The translations under genes were made by a program, and so were the position numbers. The notes below the pieces were generated by a model. It made no database searches, was not told the origin of the DNA, and was given only the letters and a program-made list of their open reading frames with translations. Positions 16,188 through 24,953 of a stretch of 49,524 nucleotides of DNA are shown here, one piece after another. Source of the DNA: an uncultured Spartobacteria bacterium (GTDB lineage: Bacteria; Verrucomicrobiota; Verrucomicrobiia; Chthoniobacterales; Terrimicrobiaceae); contig CALFPA010000088.1 of assembly GCA_937919825.1 (NCBI GenBank), positions 1-49,524 on the forward strand, written 5' to 3'. Position 1 is the first letter of the stretch. Each line of letters begins with the position of its first letter.

Positions 16188-17342
16188 ATGCTTTCGATCT
16201 TACGCAAACTCTCCGCCAGCCTGATTCTCTCTCTTCTCGCCGCCTCTCCCTCCTTCGCGCAGGAAGCCACGATCACCGTTAAAAAAAACGACGCCATCAA
16301 TGTCGCCATGAAATCTTTCGGCGGACCCGATGGCGGGCTCGCGAGCAAGATCGTCGGGAATGACCTCGACCTCTCGGGAGTCTTCAGCATCGGCCTGCCT
16401 GAACGATCGACCTACTCCATCGGCGGAATGGCCGGCGGCGGCTCACTGCAAGGCAGCGTGACCGACACTCGCGGGAGTGTCGTTCTTCAAAAGACCTATT
16501 CGGGAAACATCCGCGAATGCGCCCATCAATTTTCCGATGACATCGTGGAAACCCTCACGGGAGGAAAAGGGATCGCCACCTCGAAAATCGCCTTCGTCAG
16601 CAACCGCTCCGGTTCCAAGGAAATTTACATCGCGGATTATGACGGCGCGAATACCGTTCAAGTCACCCGCGACGGCGCGATCAGTGTTGCTCCGGCGATT
16701 TCTCCCGATGCCCGAAGAGTCGCCTACACCGGCTACCAGAGCGGCTATGCGGACATTTACCTGATCGACCTCGCCAGCGGATCACGCACCAGAATTCTGA
16801 AATTTCCCGGCACCAATTCCGGCGCGAGCTTTTCGCCCGAGGGGAGCCGGATCGCCTGCACGCTCAGCCGCGACGGAAATCCTGAACTCTACATCGCCAG
16901 CGCGAATGGCGGTGGCGCAAACCGACTCACTCGCACGAAAGGCGTGGAATCTTCTCCAACCTGGGCGCCCAGCGGTTCCGAAATAATTTTTTCCTCCGAT
17001 GATCGCGGAGGCCCCCAACTTTTCCGCGTGAGCGCTGCGGGCGGATCGCCCCGACTGATTTCGACCGGCTACAGCTATTGCACGGAGCCGAGCTGGTCTC
17101 CAGACGGATCGAAGGTCGCATTCACTGCACGCCAAGGAGGGTTCAACATTGCGTTGGTGGACCTCGCCAGCGGCATGACTCGAATCCTCGCGCAGGGTCA
17201 GGACCCCGCCTTTGGCCCGAACTCCCGCCATATTATCTATAGCGAAGGTTCCTCGCTCGTCCTGCTCGACACAGTCAAGGGCCGCCGCACACCGATCGTC
17301 ACCACGCTCGGCAAAGTCTCCGAGCCAAGCTGGTCTCGCTGA
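16188..17342 (+). CDS. tolB: TolB-like periplasmic beta-propeller protein
   Basis: A 384-residue exported protein. A signal peptide (LRKLSASLILSLLAASPSFA, cut before QEA) is followed by an N-terminal TolB domain (~25-135) and a propeller of WD40-like PD40 repeats: ISPDARRVAYTGYQSGYADI, FSPEGSRIACTLSRDGNPEL, WAPSGSEIIFSSD, WSPDGSKVAFTA. This fits TolB of the Tol-Pal system, which supports the outer membrane at division. No tolA, tolQ, tolR or pal gene is adjacent, so a TolB-like orphan is possible. ATG 16188 is preferred over the upstream TTG 16173 because it starts the signal peptide. Confidence 0.85.
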   Translation: MLSILRKLSASLILSLLAASPSFAQEATITVKKNDAINVAMKSFGGPDGGLASKIVGNDLDLSGVFSIGLPERSTYSIGGMAGGGSLQGSVTDTRGSVVLQKTYSGNIRECAHQFSDDIVETLTGGKGIATSKIAFVSNRSGSKEIYIADYDGANTVQVTRDGAISVAPAISPDARRVAYTGYQSGYADIYLIDLASGSRTRILKFPGTNSGASFSPEGSRIACTLSRDGNPELYIASANGGGANRLTRTKGVESSPTWAPSGSEIIFSSDDRGGPQLFRVSAAGGSPRLISTGYSYCTEPSWSPDGSKVAFTARQGGFNIALVDLASGMTRILAQGQDPAFGPNSRHIIYSEGSSLVLLDTVKGRRTPIVTTLGKVSEPSWSR

Positions 17343-17345
17343 CCC

Positions 17346-17957
17346 CTAGTAGAACCGCTCTTGTCGGCGGTTATATTTCACCAAGCCAAACCCGGCGATC
17401 GCCCCGCCAAGGTGGGCCGCATTGCCGATGTCGCCGAACCATCCGGTCAGTATCAGAAACAGGGAAACGCCGGCCACGATGATTCCCAGCCACATGGCGC
17501 GCATGCGAACCGGAATCACAAAAAAGATCAGAGCCGTGACGGGCATTTGAGGAAACATGGTCGAGAAGGCGGCGACCAATCCACACACCGATCCGGAAGC
17601 TCCCACGACCATGGCCGGCCCTGGGCTGAGTGCCACCTGCAGCAAGCCTCCCGCGATGCCGCAGAGGAGATAAAAAATCACAAATCGGCGCGCTCCGAAA
17701 ATCCGTTCGAGGATATTTCCCGCAAACCAGAGGCCGAGCATGTTGACCAGAAGGTGGAAAAATCCGGCGTGAACGAATTGGTAGGTGACGAACTGCCAAA
17801 TCATCCCCTTGGCGAGACCGCGACCGCTCAGGCCAAAGATGCTGTCCGCGAAGTCAGCCAGCGACGGCGAGACGCCCATGAGAACAAAAACGAGAACATT
17901 GATGGCGGTCAGCGCCTTGACGGCGGTGATTTGGAACCGGCGATTTCCTTGAAACAC
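17346..17957 (-). CDS. Rhomboid family intramembrane serine protease
   Basis: A 203-residue polytopic protein with about six membrane spans. The catalytic dyad is visible as Ser121 in VVGASGSVCG and His182 in NAAHLGGAIAGF; the structural HxxxN-type motif appears as FVHAGFFHLLVNMLGLWFAG. Rhomboids cleave membrane-anchored substrates; the substrate here is unknown. It ends three bases from the tolB stop (convergent) and starts nine bases after trpS on the same strand, so it is probably transcribed with trpS. Confidence 0.93.
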   Translation of the reverse strand: MFQGNRRFQITAVKALTAINVLVFVLMGVSPSLADFADSIFGLSGRGLAKGMIWQFVTYQFVHAGFFHLLVNMLGLWFAGNILERIFGARRFVIFYLLCGIAGGLLQVALSPGPAMVVGASGSVCGLVAAFSTMFPQMPVTALIFFVIPVRMRAMWLGIIVAGVSLFLILTGWFGDIGNAAHLGGAIAGFGLVKYNRRQERFY

Positions 17958-17966
17958 GCGGGGAAT

Positions 17967-18959
17967 CTAGGGTCGGGTGGCGGCGTTGTCGATGCCTGGC
18001 CCGATTCCCACCACGCCTCGAACGCGGCGCATCACAGCATCTGCCACGGCTGCGGCTTTTTCGGCTCCATCCGCGAGGATTTTTTCGACATGCCCAGGGT
18101 CGGCCTCCAACTCGACGCGCTTGGCGCGGAAGGGCGCGAAGTATTCCCACACGGCACCAAAGAGGCGTTTTTTGAGGTCTCCGTAGCCGGCCCCACCGAC
18201 ACGAAAATCATTTTCCATCGCAAGATGGTCCGCCTCGGACGCCACCAGCTTGTGAAGAGCCAGGATCACCGAGCCCTCCATCGGCTTTGGCTCCTCGACC
18301 GGGGTGGAGTCGGTTTTAATGCCCATGATTTTTTTTCGGAGCACATTCTCCGGAGCGAAAAGATCGATCGTGTTGTGGTAGCTCTTGCTCATCTTCGCGC
18401 CATCGAGACCGGGAACGACAGCGGTTGATTCCTGGATCGCCGGTTCCGGAAGTTTAAAAATCGACCCGAAGATTTCATTCATCTTGATCGCGATGTCGCG
18501 GGTGACTTCGAGGTGCTGCTTTTGATCGCGCCCGACGGGCACGATATCGCTATCGTAAATCAAGATATCCGCGGCCATCAGCACCGGATAAGCGAAAAGG
18601 CCGTGAGAGGGAGCGATTCCGCGAGCGGTCTTGTCCTTGAAAGAATGACAACGCTCGAGCAACCCCATCGGCGTCACGGTGCTGAGGATCCACGCCAATT
18701 CCGCGACTTGCGGGACATCGGACTGGCGAAAAAAAACGGAGCGGGCCGGATCCAGTCCACAAGCAAGGAAATCCAAAGCCAGTTCGTGGACATTGGCTCG
18801 AAGCGCAGCGGCATTGTGAACGGTCGTGAGAGCGTGGAGATCGGCGATAAAATAATACGCCTCACCCCGCTCCTGAAGCTCGATGGCAGGCTTCATCATG
18901 CCAAAATAGTTGCCGAGGTGCGGCGTGCCGGACGGCTGGATGCCGGAAAGAATTCGCAT
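17967..18959 (-). CDS. trpS: Tryptophanyl-tRNA synthetase
   Basis: Class I synthetase, 330 residues. The HIGH-type signature is PSGTPHLGNYFG (9-20), the KMSKS loop is at 189-193 in GAKMSKSYHNTI, and the substrate pocket has YPVLMAADILIYDSDIVPVG followed by RDQKQHLE. Length fits the bacterial enzyme (325-340). The rhomboid gene follows in the same direction nine bases on. A divergent D,D-carboxypeptidase starts 122 bases away. Confidence 0.97.
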   Translation of the reverse strand: MRILSGIQPSGTPHLGNYFGMMKPAIELQERGEAYYFIADLHALTTVHNAAALRANVHELALDFLACGLDPARSVFFRQSDVPQVAELAWILSTVTPMGLLERCHSFKDKTARGIAPSHGLFAYPVLMAADILIYDSDIVPVGRDQKQHLEVTRDIAIKMNEIFGSIFKLPEPAIQESTAVVPGLDGAKMSKSYHNTIDLFAPENVLRKKIMGIKTDSTPVEEPKPMEGSVILALHKLVASEADHLAMENDFRVGGAGYGDLKKRLFGAVWEYFAPFRAKRVELEADPGHVEKILADGAEKAAAVADAVMRRVRGVVGIGPGIDNAATRP

Positions 18960-19081
18960 CCGCGAGGACTATCATTTCTACGCGAGCAGGAACGAACTTT
19001 TTTACTCAAGGCGTGCACGCCGGACCTTGCGGAGCCTGAATAGGATTGAACTCAGCGGGGGCGTCGGTATCGTCCCGAGCA

Positions 19082-20026
19082 ATGAAAATCCGCGAAAGCC
19101 GTTCGCTGCAAACCTTGTTGGCGCTCCTCCTCGGGGCCGTATTCCTGGGCCAAGTCCAAGCGCAGGAAAGTTACATCATCTTCGACAACCAAACCGGGCA
19201 AATCCTCGAATCCGAAAAACCCAAGGAGAAACTCCAAGTCGCCAGCCTTACGAAGATCGCCACCTGCATGGTGGTTCTCGATTGGGCGAACCTCCAGAAA
19301 GTCGATCTTTCCATCGCCGTGCCGTTGTCCAACGCCGCTTTCTCGAATGGCGCGAGCAGTTCCGCCGGTCTCCAGCCTGGGGACTCCGTGAGCCTCCGCG
19401 ACCTGATGTATTGTGCCCTGCTCGCCTCCGACAATGTCGCCGCCAATGCGCTGGCCGACCATGTGGGCTCCCGCATTCCGAATCCCCAAGGCTTGGACTC
19501 GATTGGAAATTTCGTCGCCCAGATGAACGCCCTCGCCCGTTCCTTATTCATGAAGCGGACTTTGTTTCTGAACCCCTCCGGCATGGATAACCTCCCCAAA
19601 GGCCGAGCCCTCCCCTACTCCACGGCTGAGGATTTCGCCCGCCTCACGCGCCACGCCTACAACGACGCCGCCTTCAAATTCTATGTCGCCCAGAATTCCC
19701 GCGTGATTCATCTCTTCCGCAACGGACTCGACAACCCCATCGAAATCAAAAACACGAACGAGCTTCTGGGTCAGAACAACATTGATGGAGTCAAAACCGG
19801 CCGCACTCGTCGTGCCGGAGATTGCTTGATCGTCTCTGCCGACCGCGCTCCAGAGGCGCACCGAGAGGGTGAGACCGTGATGGTGACCCCTCGCCGCATC
19901 AGCGTGGTCCTTCTCGGATCTCCCGATCGATTCCGTGATGGATTGCAACTCCTCCGCCGAGGCTGGGCAATCTACGACTCCTGGGCCTCGGAAGGTCGCC
20001 CAACTGAAAAAGGATCCACCCTTTGA
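19082..20026 (+). CDS. D-alanyl-D-alanine carboxypeptidase, S11 (PBP5) family
   Basis: Trims the terminal D-Ala from peptidoglycan pentapeptides in the periplasm. From ATG 19082 the protein is 314 residues: signal peptide to about residue 28 (LLALLLGAVFLGQVQAQ), then the three active-site motifs SLTK (55-58), SDN (116-118) and KTG (238-240). The C-terminal beta-domain and amphipathic anchor of PBP5 (about 400 aa) are missing, so this is a catalytic-domain-only enzyme. A start upstream at 19046 would spoil the signal peptide. Its TGA overlaps the TTG start of the next gene. Confidence 0.9.
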   Translation: MKIRESRSLQTLLALLLGAVFLGQVQAQESYIIFDNQTGQILESEKPKEKLQVASLTKIATCMVVLDWANLQKVDLSIAVPLSNAAFSNGASSSAGLQPGDSVSLRDLMYCALLASDNVAANALADHVGSRIPNPQGLDSIGNFVAQMNALARSLFMKRTLFLNPSGMDNLPKGRALPYSTAEDFARLTRHAYNDAAFKFYVAQNSRVIHLFRNGLDNPIEIKNTNELLGQNNIDGVKTGRTRRAGDCLIVSADRAPEAHREGETVMVTPRRISVVLLGSPDRFRDGLQLLRRGWAIYDSWASEGRPTEKGSTL

Positions 20027-21117
20027 GTCCCGCTCCCTTGGATCGCAAACGGATCGGCATTCTCACGAGCGGCGGGGATTGTCCCGGCCTGAATGCCGTG
20101 CTTCGCGCGGCCAGCCGTGCCGCTGAGAATCTGGGTTGGGAATTGATTGGTTTCCACGACGGCTTCGAGGGCTTGCTGGCTCCGGACGAATTCACCGTGC
20201 TCGACCGCAAGGCGACCTCTGGAATCATGCACCTCGGCGGCACGATGATTGGCACCGTGAATCGCGGGCAATTTGTAAAGCGCGGCGGAGCGCGCCAACC
20301 GTCTTTCATCCCTGCCGAAATCCTCGGCAAGACTCGCCAGACCTTCCAAAACCTCGGACTCCACGCCTTGATCGTTGTTGGCGGTGACGGTTCGCTGAAT
20401 ACCGCTCTGCAACTTCACAAAGCCGGACTTCCCGTAGTCGGCGTTCCCAAAACCATCGACAACGACCTCGAGGCCACGGCCATGACATTTGGCTTCGACT
20501 CGGCGGTGGAGTGCGTGGCGAGCTCGCTCGACCGACTCCATACCACAGCCTCCAGCCACAAACGCGTCATGGTTCTCGAAGTGATGGGCCGCCATGCCGG
20601 CTGGATCGCGCTGCACGGTGGCCTCGCAGGTGGTGCAGATATTATTTTGATTCCAGAAATTCCTTTCGACTTCGAAAAAATCACCCAAGAAATTCTCCGC
20701 CGCGACCGCGTCGGAGCGAAATGCACGATGGTCGTCGTCGCCGAAGGAGCCACGCCGAAAAGTGGACGCCAAAGCCGCCACCACACCGCCAGCGGCGAAA
20801 ATCGACTTGGCGGCATCGGGGAAATTGTCGGCCGCGAAATCGGAGAGCGCACCGGCAAGGAAGTCCGCACCTGCGTGCTCGGTCACCTTCAGCGAGGCGG
20901 CGCCCCGACCATGCTGGATCGCATTTTAGGAACGACTTTCGGCGTCAAGGCGGTGCAATTGATTGCCGAGGGGAAATTCGGCTCGATGGTGAGCTTCAAT
21001 AACTACGAGACTCACGATGTGCCGATCGCCCAGGCGGTTCACAAACCCCGCCGAGTCGATCCCAACTCGCAAATCGTGAAAATGGCACGGGCGGTGGAGA
21101 TTGTCTTTGGCGACTGA
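20023..21117 (+). CDS. pfkA: 6-phosphofructokinase, mixed ATP/PPi-type sequence (group III-like)
   Basis: Phosphorylates fructose-6-phosphate in glycolysis. The 364-residue protein has GILTSGGDCPGLNAVLRAA, GGDGS at 120-124, PKTIDNDLE at 142-150 with catalytic Asp146, and MGRHAGWIAL. The residue pair that discriminates phosphoryl donors is mixed: Gly in GGDGS is the ATP type, while Lys143 in PKTIDND is the form seen in PPi enzymes and in actinobacterial ATP-PFKs. ATP use is therefore favoured but not certain. Start is TTG 20023, overlapping the preceding TGA; no ATG is available near the N-terminal motif. Confidence 0.92.
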   Translation: MSPAPLDRKRIGILTSGGDCPGLNAVLRAASRAAENLGWELIGFHDGFEGLLAPDEFTVLDRKATSGIMHLGGTMIGTVNRGQFVKRGGARQPSFIPAEILGKTRQTFQNLGLHALIVVGGDGSLNTALQLHKAGLPVVGVPKTIDNDLEATAMTFGFDSAVECVASSLDRLHTTASSHKRVMVLEVMGRHAGWIALHGGLAGGADIILIPEIPFDFEKITQEILRRDRVGAKCTMVVVAEGATPKSGRQSRHHTASGENRLGGIGEIVGREIGERTGKEVRTCVLGHLQRGGAPTMLDRILGTTFGVKAVQLIAEGKFGSMVSFNNYETHDVPIAQAVHKPRRVDPNSQIVKMARAVEIVFGD

Positions 21118-21120
21118 TTT

Positions 21121-21816
21121 TTAATCCACCGAGCCGCAGTAGATCGACACCGCGCCGAACGCCAACTTGCGCGGTGGAGCGCAATGGAAACCGCAGGATT
21201 TCAGGAGTGCATTCATGACGAGGCCGCTTGGGAAGGTTTCGATCGTTTTACCAAGATACTCGTAGGCATCGCGCCGGCGGGTAGCCCAATGGGCGACACG
21301 CGGCAAGAGATGGTGCAGGTAGACGCGATAAAATTTCAGCACGAATTCCGAATCCGGAAGCGAAAAATCCATGATAAACAAAGCCCCGCCTCCACGCAGG
21401 ACACGGTGCGCCTCCCGAATCGCCAAGCCCCAATCCGCCATATTGCGCAACCCAAAGGCCATGGTGACGACATCGAAGGTTTCGTTCTGAAACGGGAGGG
21501 ATAACCCATCCGCCTGAATCAGATTCGGGACATGCTTGCGCCGCGCCATTTCGAGCATGGGCAGGCAAAAATCCGCCGCCACGACCTTCGCTTTGGGACA
21601 GGATTTCGACAGCGAAAGCGCCAAATCCCCGCTTCCAGTAGCCAAATCAAGAATATCCACCGGCTTCCTCTGCGCGACCAAACGCGCCAATTTTCGGCGC
21701 CACAGAAAATCCATGCCGCCGCTGAGCAGGTGATTGGCAAAATCATAGCGGCCGGCAATCGCCGCGAATGTTTTTTTTACAAACTCCGGATCAGACTGGG
21801 CGAGGGTTTGATTCAC
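21121..21816 (-). CDS. ubiE: Demethylmenaquinone/ubiquinone C-methyltransferase
   Basis: SAM-dependent methyltransferase finishing menaquinone (or ubiquinone) synthesis. Starting at GTG 21816 ([20 protein letters not shown]) it is 231 residues. Family signatures are [23 protein letters not shown] motif [34 protein letters not shown], and the ending [20 protein letters not shown] longer open frame upstream is not coding: it runs through the tRNA-Leu gene. The start lies only 24 bases after the tRNA end, on the same strand, so both may come from one transcript. It converges with pfkA with a 3-base gap. Confidence 0.92.
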   Translation of the reverse strand: MNQTLAQSDPEFVKKTFAAIAGRYDFANHLLSGGMDFLWRRKLARLVAQRKPVDILDLATGSGDLALSLSKSCPKAKVVAADFCLPMLEMARRKHVPNLIQADGLSLPFQNETFDVVTMAFGLRNMADWGLAIREAHRVLRGGGALFIMDFSLPDSEFVLKFYRVYLHHLLPRVAHWATRRRDAYEYLGKTIETFPSGLVMNALLKSCGFHCAPPRKLAFGAVSIYCGSVD

Positions 21817-21839
21817 AATATGTTTTGTCCGGAAAGAAT

Positions 21840-21921
21840 TGCTCACGAGAGGATTCGAACCTCCAAGGGTTGCCCCACACGGTCCTGAGCCGTGCGCGTC
21901 TGCCAGTTCCGCCACATGAGC
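21840..21921 (-). tRNA. tRNA-Leu (anticodon CAG)
   Basis: On the minus strand the gene starts GCTCATG at 21921 and pairs with CGTGAGC at 21847-21841, with discriminator A at 21840 and no encoded CCA. The anticodon arm CACGG-CTCAGGA-CCGTG gives CAG, the variable arm is long (class II, TGGGGCAACCC region), and the T arm has GGTTCGAATCC. This identifies leucine tRNA reading CUG codons. Confidence 0.97.
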
Positions 21922-22077
21922 GATGGGTCTGTAGCATCCCTCGAATCGTGCGCTCTGACAACCTGAAAAACGGGCGAAAATCATTGCGCTGCCAGTAGCC
22001 TCCCCGAGGCGACCTCTTGCTGGGGGCAAAAATAAGGGCTGGACAGAGATAGGTCAAAGCGGTATGCGTAACCCCTC

Positions 22078-22386
22078 ATGCTTATGCAAAGAAAAAGTGC
22101 TTTCTCTAGACGCGGTCCCGATTTGGTGACGGAAGAGTTGGTGGCTGTTCTGACAAAAAAGACCTCCTTCGAGTTCAAACAATTGTTCGACCAAGTCCAC
22201 GAACGCCTCCGGGCACGGAACGCGGCCAGCGGCGGGGAGGAAATGCTCCGTCTCCGCGCCTACGAGAAACTTCAAAACCTTGTCTCGCGCGGCATGGTGA
22301 AGAAAACCGGAAAGAAATACAAAGGCTTGGCCTCGCTCGCCAAGGCCCTCACTCCGGACGTCATTCCCATCCCGGTTGCCAAGTAA
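22078..22386 (+). CDS. Conserved-looking small basic protein of unknown function
   Basis: A 102-residue soluble, basic protein (rich in Lys and Arg) with no signal peptide or membrane span. It appears mostly helical; the segment RLRAYEKLQNLVSRGMVKKT followed by GKKYKGL resembles the recognition helix and wing of a winged-helix fold, which would suit nucleic acid binding, but I do not recognise the family. ATG 22078 or ATG 22084 could start it. It is followed 19 bases later by a clear intrinsic terminator, which argues for a genuine monocistronic gene. Confidence 0.7.
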   Translation: MLMQRKSAFSRRGPDLVTEELVAVLTKKTSFEFKQLFDQVHERLRARNAASGGEEMLRLRAYEKLQNLVSRGMVKKTGKKYKGLASLAKALTPDVIPIPVAK

Positions 22387-22404
22387 AACCTCCCGTCGAT
22401 TCAC

Positions 22405-22441
22405 AAAAAAACCCCGCTCGTCAATGAGCGGGGTTTTTTTT
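22405..22441. terminator. Bidirectional intrinsic terminator
   Basis: Stem CCCCGCTC (22412-22419) with GAGCGGGG (22426-22433), six-base loop, flanked by an A-run on the left and eight T on the right. It can serve both the 102-aa gene on the plus strand and the aldehyde dehydrogenase operon that ends at 22461 on the minus strand. Confidence 0.92.
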
Positions 22442-22460
22442 GTTTTCAGCGCCGGATATT

Positions 22461-23327
22461 TTAGATGCCGACTGGGTGCCAGGTGGTTTTGGGCTCAAGA
22501 AAGTGGCGGATTTGATAGAGGCCCTGAGCGTCGTCTGCGAACCAGTCGATGGTTTTTTCCGATGGGAGAAAAACGGTTCGCTTCACATGCTCGGCGGCCC
22601 CTTGCTGGATTTCGGTTCGCTCGGATTTGTTGGCGGCGGCGTAGACGGCACGCAAGTGCGCGTGGGTGGCCATCGTTGGGAGGATGTCGGTGCGGGTGCC
22701 GGTGAAGAGATTCACCACGCCGCCGGGGAGGTCGCTGACGGCGAGGATTTCGCCGAGGAGGATGGAGGGATAGGGCTGGCTGTGAGAAGCGAGGGCGATG
22801 ACGGTATTGCCGCTGGTGATGGCGGGGAGGATCATCGAGAGCAGGCTGAGAAGCGGGGCTTCTTCAGGGGCGAGGATGCCGATGACGCCCATGGGTTCCA
22901 TGACGGTGAAATTGAAGTGAGGCGTGGAGACGGGGTTCACGCTGCCGAGGAGGGACTCGTATTTATCGGTCCAACCGGCGTAGTGGACCGTTCGGTCGAT
23001 CGCGGCGCGGACTTCGCGCGAGGCAGCGGCGGAATTTGGGTTGGTAAGTGAGAGGGCCGCGGCGAGTTCGTCAGCTCTGGATTCGAGCATTTCCGCGATG
23101 CGGTAGAGGATTTGGCCGCGGTTGTAGGCACTGCGTTTCGCCCAACCGGGGCCGGCCTTGGCGGCGGCTTCGACGGCATTACGGAGGTCCTTGCGGGTGC
23201 ACAGCGGGATATTGCAAACGAAAGCCCCAGCGGAGTCCTTGTGCTCATAAACGCGACCACTCTCAGAGCGGATGAACGCGCCACCGACGAAGCATTTCGG
23301 GGTTTTGGTAATGGGCAAACGGGTCAT
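22461..23327 (-). CDS. Truncated aldehyde-dehydrogenase-fold protein, catalytically dead (ALDH16 C-terminal half)
   Basis: A 288-residue protein with only the NAD-binding half of the ALDH fold (FVGGAFIRSESGRVYEH, GWAKRSAYNRGQILYRIAEM, EPMGVIGILAPEEAPLLSLL, GNTVIALAS, DLPGGVVNLFTG). The catalytic Cys domain is absent and the PWNFP segment that carries the oxyanion Asn reads PEEAP (154-158). Such a shortened, inactive second ALDH domain is the hallmark of ALDH16, where it is fused behind an active domain. Here it follows the active ALDH gene as a separate ORF, 145 bases downstream, and is the last gene of deoC-aldh-aldh. A structural or assembly role is inferred. Confidence 0.82.
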   Translation of the reverse strand: MTRLPITKTPKCFVGGAFIRSESGRVYEHKDSAGAFVCNIPLCTRKDLRNAVEAAAKAGPGWAKRSAYNRGQILYRIAEMLESRADELAAALSLTNPNSAAASREVRAAIDRTVHYAGWTDKYESLLGSVNPVSTPHFNFTVMEPMGVIGILAPEEAPLLSLLSMILPAITSGNTVIALASHSQPYPSILLGEILAVSDLPGGVVNLFTGTRTDILPTMATHAHLRAVYAAANKSERTEIQQGAAEHVKRTVFLPSEKTIDWFADDAQGLYQIRHFLEPKTTWHPVGI

Positions 23328-23342
23328 GGGAGTCGGACAATG

Positions 23343-23456
23343 AGGTTAACCACGGAGCACACGGAGCACTCGGAGAGCACGGAGGGGAAGAAGAGGTAAT
23401 GGGAAAAGCTTTCTATGGTTTTTTCTCCGTGTCCTCCGTGTTCTCCGTGGTGAAAA
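23343..23456. repeat. CACGGAG-type tandem repeat with inverted arm, between the two ALDH genes
   Basis: The left arm (~23347-23385) has nine-base units: ACCACGGAG, CACACGGAG, CACTCGGAG, AGCACGGAG. The right arm (~23424-23452) is CTCCGTGTCCTCCGTG then TTCTCCGTGGT, its reverse complement. About 40 bases lie between. It is of the same type as the element at 14335-14478, and like it sits inside an operon. In the spacer and arms no reading frame of note is seen. Confidence 0.75.
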
Positions 23457-23472
23457 TTCATAGCGCGGGTTT

Positions 23473-24951
23473 TCAAACAATTTGAGCGTAGTCGAGGAGG
23501 CCTTGTTTGCCGCCTTCGCGGCCGAAGCCGGATTCCTTGTAGCCGCCAAACGGCGAGGCGGGGTCGAATTTGTTGTAGGTGTTTGCCCAGACGACGCCGG
23601 CTTTGAGTTCGGTGGACATCTTCAAAATGCGGGAGCCTTTGTCGGTCCAGACACCGGCGCTGAGGCCGTAGGGGGTGTTGTTGGCTTTTTCCACAGCTTC
23701 CTCGGGCGTGCGGAATGTGAGGATCGAAAGGACGGGGCCGAAGATTTCCTCGCGGGCGATGCGGTGGCTGAGGGAGACATTCGAGAAGAGGGTCGGTGCA
23801 AAATAGAAGCCTCGTTTGGGGAGTTTGCAGGCGGGCTGGTGGATTTCCGCGCCTTCCTGGACGCCGCTTTTCACAAGTTCTTGGATTTTTTCGAGCTGCT
23901 TACGGGAGTTGATCGCGCCGATGTCGGTGTTCTTGTCGAGCGGGTCGCCGACGCGGAGGTGGCGGAGGCGCATTTTCAATTTGCGGAGGACTTCGTCGGC
24001 GACGCTTTCCTGAACGAGCAGGCGCGAACCGGCGCAGCAGACATGGCCTTGGTTGAAGAAAATGCCGTTGACGATGCCTTCGACGGCTTGGTCGATCGGG
24101 GCGTCCTCAAAGACGATGTTCGCGGCTTTTCCGCCCAGCTCGAGGGTGAGTCTTTTGTCGGTTCCGGCGAGGGTGCGCTGGATGAATTTGCCGATGGCGG
24201 TCGAACCAGTGAAGGCGATCTTCGCGGCGGCGGGATGGTGAATGATGTTCGTGCCGGTGTCGCCCGCGCCGGTGACGATGTTGACCACTCCCGGCGGGAG
24301 GCCGGCGTCCTGCAGGATCGAGCAGAATTTCATCGCCGTGACGGATGTGGTCTCGGCGGGCTTGAGGATGACGGTATTTCCGCAGGCGAGGGCGGGGGCG
24401 ATTTTCCACGCCAGCATCAGGAGCGGGAAATTCCAGGGGATGATTTGGCCGACAACGCCGAGCGGGGCGAGCGTGCGGCCTGGCGCGGCATAGGCGAGTT
24501 TGTCGGCCCATCCGGCGTGGTAGAAGAAGTGGGCAGCGGCGACGGGGACATCGAAGTCGCGGGATTCGCGGATGGGCTTGCCGCCATCGATCGTCTCGGC
24601 GACCGCAAATTCGCGGGCGCGGTCTTGGAGGAGACGGGCGATGCGGTAGAGGTATTTCCCACGCTCGGCGCCGGAGGTTTTGCTCCATTTCGAGAACGCG
24701 GCGGTGGCTGCGGCGAAGGCGGCGTTCACATCGGCCTCATTGGCAAGGGCGATCTCGGAGACCTTTTGCTCGTTGCCCGGGGAGATGGAGTCGAACCACT
24801 TCTTCGACTTCGGCGCGGTGAATTGGCCGTTGATGAAAAGATCGTAGCGCGGCGCGATGTGGGCGGGGGCGGTTTCGGGAGCGGGGTCGTATTCCCAGAG
24901 GTCGCCGAAAAGGAGTTCGCGGGCGGGGTTATTTGGGCGTTTGGCGGGCAT
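23473..24951 (-). CDS. Aldehyde dehydrogenase (ALDH16 N-terminal-type catalytic subunit)
   Basis: NAD(P)-dependent oxidation of an aldehyde to its acid. The 492-residue protein is a complete ALDH: oxyanion Asn174 in PWNFPLL, general base Glu271 in LELGGKAANIVF, nucleophile Cys305 in FFNQGHVCCAGSR, and EEIFGPVLSILTF, PFGGYKESGFGREGG near the end. The N-terminus GDLWEYDPAPET recalls the EYGPAPE start of ALDH16 proteins. It begins two bases after the deoC stop, so it should act on the aldehyde side of deoxyribose breakdown (acetaldehyde or glyceraldehyde-3-phosphate are candidates; inference). The next gene encodes the short inactive ALDH. Confidence 0.9.
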   Translation of the reverse strand: MPAKRPNNPARELLFGDLWEYDPAPETAPAHIAPRYDLFINGQFTAPKSKKWFDSISPGNEQKVSEIALANEADVNAAFAAATAAFSKWSKTSGAERGKYLYRIARLLQDRAREFAVAETIDGGKPIRESRDFDVPVAAAHFFYHAGWADKLAYAAPGRTLAPLGVVGQIIPWNFPLLMLAWKIAPALACGNTVILKPAETTSVTAMKFCSILQDAGLPPGVVNIVTGAGDTGTNIIHHPAAAKIAFTGSTAIGKFIQRTLAGTDKRLTLELGGKAANIVFEDAPIDQAVEGIVNGIFFNQGHVCCAGSRLLVQESVADEVLRKLKMRLRHLRVGDPLDKNTDIGAINSRKQLEKIQELVKSGVQEGAEIHQPACKLPKRGFYFAPTLFSNVSLSHRIAREEIFGPVLSILTFRTPEEAVEKANNTPYGLSAGVWTDKGSRILKMSTELKAGVVWANTYNKFDPASPFGGYKESGFGREGGKQGLLDYAQIV

Positions 24952-24953
24952 GG

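Noticed and set aside
21817-22029. N-terminal extension of UbiE upstream of 21816
   Set aside because: It would translate the tRNA-Leu gene; the protein family starts near [11 protein letters not shown].
23343-23456. CRISPR-like array from the regular CACGGAG units
   Set aside because: Units are nine bases and directly adjacent with no spacers; there are no cas genes.
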